From: Cryptomeria japonica
Taxonomy: Eukaryota > Streptophyta > Pinopsida > Cupressales > Cupressaceae
Assembly: GCF_030272615.1 (NCBI RefSeq)
Contig: NC_081408.1
Coordinates: 203,402,191 to 203,466,190, forward strand
DNA: 64,000 bases
Reading direction: 5' to 3'
Each line of letters starts with the position of its first letter. Within the stretch, counting starts at the first letter, position 1. Of this stretch, positions 59,663-64,000 are shown piece after piece. Under the pieces are notes generated by a model that was not told where the DNA came from, did not search any database, and saw nothing but the letters and a program-made list of their open reading frames with translations. The translations under genes and the position numbers were made by a program.

Positions 59663-60181
59663 AAATCAATTTCTTTACAGGTGTGAGTGTATTTTCATTC
59701 CTAGTTTGACTCTATACCCAAAATAGGCACTGGGGTTATAGTTTACTCTAAGGATGTTTTAGAATCATTATATCATAGGAAATTCTCTCTCGCGTTTTAC
59801 CAATTTGTAAACAAGGGATCGTAATAGTGATGCGTTCTTGATGTATCCCTTTCATCCTTGAACCGCATAAATAAATTTCTCAGTCAATTCTAATGAAAAT
59901 AGGATTAGAGATATGTGTCTATTATCCATAAAAGGATCCCTTTACAAGAACTCGGAAACCTCTACCATTATGTTGAATTGTGAAGGCTTAAGCTTTTGGA
60001 CATATTGGGAATACTCTCCCAAGTTGGTTAGAGGTCGAAGTGAAGAAGGCATAAAAGGGCCTAATTAATGTTGATTTTTCTTGTCTTGAGCTTGTTGATA
60101 GTTTGAACTAGTGTTGAATGTCCTTTTCCTAACATAGAGAATTGACAAAGTCCTTAGAGTTAAGGGTAGAAAGAAAAAATA
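59663..60181 (+). repeat. Ty3-like 3' LTR, second part
   Basis: Continues the LTR after Copia-2: TTTACAGGTG, TTTGACTCTATACCCAAAATAG, CCATAAAAGGATCCC and GAGTTAAGGGTAGAAAG, matching 37930-38443. It ends at AAAAAATA. Confidence 0.82.
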
Positions 60182-63100
60182 CCAACAATACCTATTTGAA
60201 GAAACAAATATGGTATTATACAATGTTGATGCAAAAGTGATTCTCCACTCTTTGTAATTTTATGTTTTTTATTTGATTATTATAAAATAATTAAAATTTA
60301 CATGACCCTAAAAACCTTAAGGTTCAATCTAAGGTTATGAGTTTGATCTTGACTCATAAATTTAAACAATATGATATGGATTCTATAATACCCCTACCCT
60401 GTTCAGACCCATTTTGACCTTTCTGACCAAGGTTCACTTTTCTGTGGCTTACATGGATGGTTGATTTATTATGATCATGATGTGTTATTTTGATGTTATG
60501 CTTGGGAATGTGATTTGGTGCATATGATTATGCATTATTTTATATTGAGCAATAGGTATTGAATTTACATTATTGCTTATTGACGAGTAGTTGTAAACTC
60601 TGATTTGACACTGTACACTATAAATGATGAAATGTTAAGTTTATTTATGCATTATTAATGATGGACTAATACATTTACTTTACACATGAGTTGCTTTATG
60701 TATATGTTGGCATGTTGTGTGAAAGTGTATGGGGTGTGAGGAGATGATTTTCCTTCACTCACTTCGGTGAGATAGGGAATGTCATGATTCTCCTTCACCG
60801 ATGTGTCTACTATGTTTATATATATATATGCATATGTGGTTCATTGATGGAGGAAATTGCAGGTACAAGTATTGTACAGGTACGAGGTATCATCTCCACC
60901 TGACTCCACAGGTCTTAGTGTACCTAATGAGCCTAATGGAAGTAGAGGAGGTAGTTCTAAGCTCCTAATGTTAACCCTAGCCTTGCTCAATTGTGAGTGT
61001 CGTCAGTCTTTTGTTTGCCTTGTTGGTTTGCCAAGTAAGCCATTTTTTGACGTTTTTATGTGTGTCATGTTCTATTTGGTTTTAGTTGAGTGTTGTGTGT
61101 TATGCGTTTTGTGTGTGTTTAACTATTCTCTTCTTGAGTAGTTAATGAGAATTTAATGTGTCATGTTGATTAAAGGGAATTAATAATAAATTATATTAGA
61201 ATCATTTTTGTGGTTAATTAATTAATTGATTATTTTTCATTGTCTAAGTTAGAGTGAATGTTGAATTATTAGTTAAAGTTAAATTATATTTGGCTTGAGT
61301 AATTATTTAAAAAAAATAAAAATAAGACCATTGTTTTTATAAATTGATAAATCAAATTCTATTAAGCTAGCAAAATTAGAGTATTTATTTGTTACCATTT
61401 GGTGGAATTAAAATGGGGGTTATGCATTTTTTGAACAAGGAATATTATTTTCCAAATTTTGGAGATTTCCAACCCTACAATGGATTTTTGAAATTTTGAT
61501 TGGGAAGGATTTGCTTGGAGATATTTTGTGGGTAGGAGCTTGTTAGATTCGAGTGGGAAAAATCTTGCTGCTACTCAGTTTTCGTGAGTTCTTTCGGAGT
61601 CTTTGGCTCCATGTTTCATTTTGAAATTCTCCAACTTGAAGGTGAGTTTATTTGATTTCTCCCTTGATTCTTTATGAAATTATGTAATTCTTGATGAAAA
61701 TGTATAGCAAATGGATTAAAAACCTTTCTCCAACTTGAATTTTGGATTTTAGTTTAGATTTGAATTTGTATGCTTCATTTTTTTTTAAATGAGATTTTCT
61801 TTAGGGAAATGCTGCCCAATTTTTTATGTATGCTGGGAAAGTGAATTTTATTTCAAAAATGCTATGTTGTGCACCCATCAATTAATGGGTTTTAATGAAT
61901 TTTTGAGTTTTTGAAGGTCCATCAATGGTGGATGGCCTCCAAAACCTAGTTATTTGTCGCCTTAGAATTTTTGAAAAATGTGAATCTGATGTTTTAAATG
62001 TGAAATTATTATGTGGAACAATGATATTATATATGAAAATTTCATTTGTGGATTGAATCGGATCCATTCTCCTAGCATTAGGGCCAATTGAGTAATTGAA
62101 CAGATGTATTGGAAATGCATTGTTTCCATGATTTATTTGTGTGAATGTAAAAAGAAAAAAACTTAACCAAAAACAAATCACAGTAAATGTTATTTCCTAT
62201 GCAATGCGTAATATTTTATATTATTTTTAAATTCGATATATATATATATATAAATTTTAATTTGTAATTTGTAATTTATAAATTTATAATTTTGAATTTG
62301 TAATTTTTATTCCGAATATGGTGTTAGATGAAATTCGATTTTAAAAAGAATTATTAGTTTAGTAATTAATATATAAATATATTTATACTATGTATTTTGA
62401 ATTTACTATATGAAGAAAATGTTAATTATTGATTTAATGTAAATAGAAATTAGTTGTGAAAGTGGAATTTACATTGTTAACCATCAATTACATTTAGTCA
62501 ATATGACTTTGAATTGGAAAGATTATTTTGATTTTAAATATTGAATTTAGTTTTCAAAAGTATGTTAAATGTTAATTTTCATTATTGTGAAATTCGAAAT
62601 TCAAGTGATCTTTGTTATAGCCAAATTGGCTTTAATTGAAAATATTTTATATTTGTCTTTAAATGATGGTTTATTTAGGCTTCAAGTTGTTATTCTTTTT
62701 AAGTTGTATGGTTTACAATTGAATATTGAAAAATTTTATTTGAGTGTATGTTTACTTGGATCGTCTTCATGCTATTCCATATTGTGGTGTGCTTTTCATG
62801 AGAGAGTCAGTTATTGAATAGTTGCAGTTAGATGATATTGGTCTTTAGTATTTTATGTGTGGTTGTTATGATTCCTTAACATGGATGATTTAGAGTGCAA
62901 GTGTATTCATTTGAGTTTTACTCTACTTGTTGGATTTTTGGTGTCAATTTGTAACAGTCATTATCATGTCATGATGGCATGTTGTTGAATGTAAGTTCAT
63001 TGTGCAAGTTGATTGGGTTAAATTTTGGTTGTGGTCATACTTGCCTTATTGTACTTTTGGTCTTTTTTTGTGGATAGACCATTGTTCGTTTCACACCTCC

Positions 63101-64000
63101 AATTGATTTAACTTTGGCAGAAGGTTTGCTTATTCAAGTTGTCCTTCAATTTTGTTTTTTGAACTCCTTATGTTGGTTGGCTTTTGTTATTTGCCTTGGG
63201 GTTCTTCAAAGCTTGTGTAGTGTCATAAGGATGAGTAGCTTTCGAGTGGGGACCATGCCCAAAGAGGTAGTAGGATAACCCATCGAAAGTTGAGTGACAA
63301 GTGATAACTTAATTTTAAAATGGGGGGTTGGGTTCTACAAACACTAATCAAGATAAATTGTGCCCCGCTCATGGTTGAGTGCTAGTACACACTCAGGATG
63401 TAGTGGAAAGGCCTGGAATGTAAAACCAACTACCTTGTCTTCATGAAAGGTTTGTTGGGTACCACATGAGACATATATGGGGGCTAGAGGTTCAGGAGAG
63501 GCTACTAAGGTAACCCAGGATGGGGGCTAGGGCCTATGGAGGCTTGCCAGAGTCCATACTAGCTATGTGATGACACTCTTCCCCTATGTTCACTAGTGCG
63601 TAGTCACATGTTGCCTTTACTTGGAGCACTCTTGCGAGAGTCATGCTTATATGCTTATGTCTTGTGTGAGTACCTAATGTACATGTGAGACCATCTGATG
63701 CTTTGTTGTGGCTTGTTTGAGGGCCTTAGTACTATCTCCTATTTTGATCATGCCTTCTTGCGATGGATTAGCCTTGCAGGTGCTCCAGTTGTTATTTTGT
63801 ATTTACTTTATTCCATGTTTCAGATGGATCCTTTTATTCTTCTTGGATCATTCACGCATCTCTTGGACCCTATCTGGTCATATGTATCATTTGTTTATGT
63901 ATGCCTTGATGACAAGTTGTAATTGATGTAAACTTTATGTAGTTTTCATATTTTATTTATTAGAATGGTCTGGCACTTAAAGTGGACCCAAAGTTGTAGC
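60182..64000. other. Unassigned region, possibly LTR-like debris
   Basis: No domain motif is seen. Near 60388 TATAATACCCCTACCC resembles the start of some plant Ty3-type LTRs, and a GC-richer block at 63220-63640 with repeated GGGGGCTAG looks like LTR regulatory sequence, but no second copy is present to prove it. 60758-60771 can form a CTCAC-TTCG-GTGAG hairpin. 61140-62600 is very AT-rich, with a TA run near 62237. The short ORFs look like chance. Confidence 0.35.

Larger units (their letters stand above)
37556..60181 (+). mobile_element. Ty3/gypsy-like non-autonomous LTR retrotransposon, host of nested insertions
   Basis: Two related LTR segments frame it: 37556-38443, and 43808-44183 continued at 59663-60181. 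After the first come a GGCGACTC-type primer site, a gag remnant, a long acidic ORF and about 1.9 kb of noncoding interior. No protease, RT, RNase H or integrase is visible, so the element had to be mobilised in trans (a large retrotransposon derivative). The primer site resembles that of Tat/Ogre elements. The 5' LTR lacks its first roughly 320 bases, where Copia-1 abuts. The 3' LTR is interrupted by Copia-2. Confidence 0.72.

Noticed and set aside
60758-60771. CTCAC-TTCG-GTGAG hairpin as a functional RNA element
   Set aside because: A five-base-pair stem with a TTCG loop is likely by chance in 64 kb, and no context supports transcription or conservation.
63698-63926. Two overlapping short plus-strand ORFs near the window end
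   Set aside because: Hydrophobic chance frames in T-rich sequence with no motif and no homologous copy in the window.

Overview
This window is a decayed stretch of nuclear DNA from a plant with a large, repeat-rich genome. The grounds are L1-type LINEs whose ORF1 carries a DUF4283-like domain and a CCHC knuckle and whose ORF2 ends in an RNase H domain, Copia elements with initiator-tRNA-Met-type primer sites, a Tat/Ogre-like primer site, and heavy C-to-T decay. A conifer or other gymnosperm fits the style, but nothing visible proves the species. I found no host gene, tRNA, rRNA or CRISPR array. Almost everything recognisable is a mobile element, and every recognised coding region is broken. 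Family names come from motifs read by eye; no database was searched.

Layout. 1.4-7.7 kb: a near full-length LINE (LINE-A, +). 10.8-11.9 kb: a non-autonomous terminal-inverted-repeat element. 12-13 kb: a relic of LINE ORF1 (LINE-F, +). 13.5-14.2 kb and 15.2-16.5 kb: local duplications. 17.8-26.2 kb: two diverged copies of an 829-bp-period repeat, the second split by LINE-B (-, 19.4-26.1 kb). 28.4-30.1 kb: an ORF1 relic (LINE-D, -) ending in an inverted duplication. 30.9-34 kb: a 5'-truncated LINE (LINE-E, +). 34.6-37.6 kb: a truncated Copia element (Copia-1, -). 37.6-60.2 kb: a Ty3-like element whose 3' LTR holds a second Copia (Copia-2, -, 44.2-59.7 kb). Copia-2 holds LINE-C (+, 45.6-53.0 kb) in its interior and a hAT-like element (58.1-59.0 kb) in its 5' LTR. 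60.2-64 kb is unassigned.

The most unusual signal is a third open reading frame (ORF3) downstream of RNase H in LINE-B, LINE-C and LINE-E. In LINE-C it lies inside a unit bounded by a perfect 12-bp target-site duplication, so it belongs to the mobile element. It is absent from LINE-A. LINE-B shows the fullest form: a conserved globular N-terminal region, an acidic linker, a conserved central block, a helical coiled-coil-like stretch, a basic patch and a strongly hydrophobic tail. The three copies diverge enough that retained protein similarity suggests ORF3 was once functional. Its activity is unknown.

The order of events can be read from the nesting: the Ty3-like element inserted first, then Copia-2 into its 3' LTR, then LINE-C and the hAT-like element into Copia-2. 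Copia-1 separately cut the Ty3-like 5' LTR.
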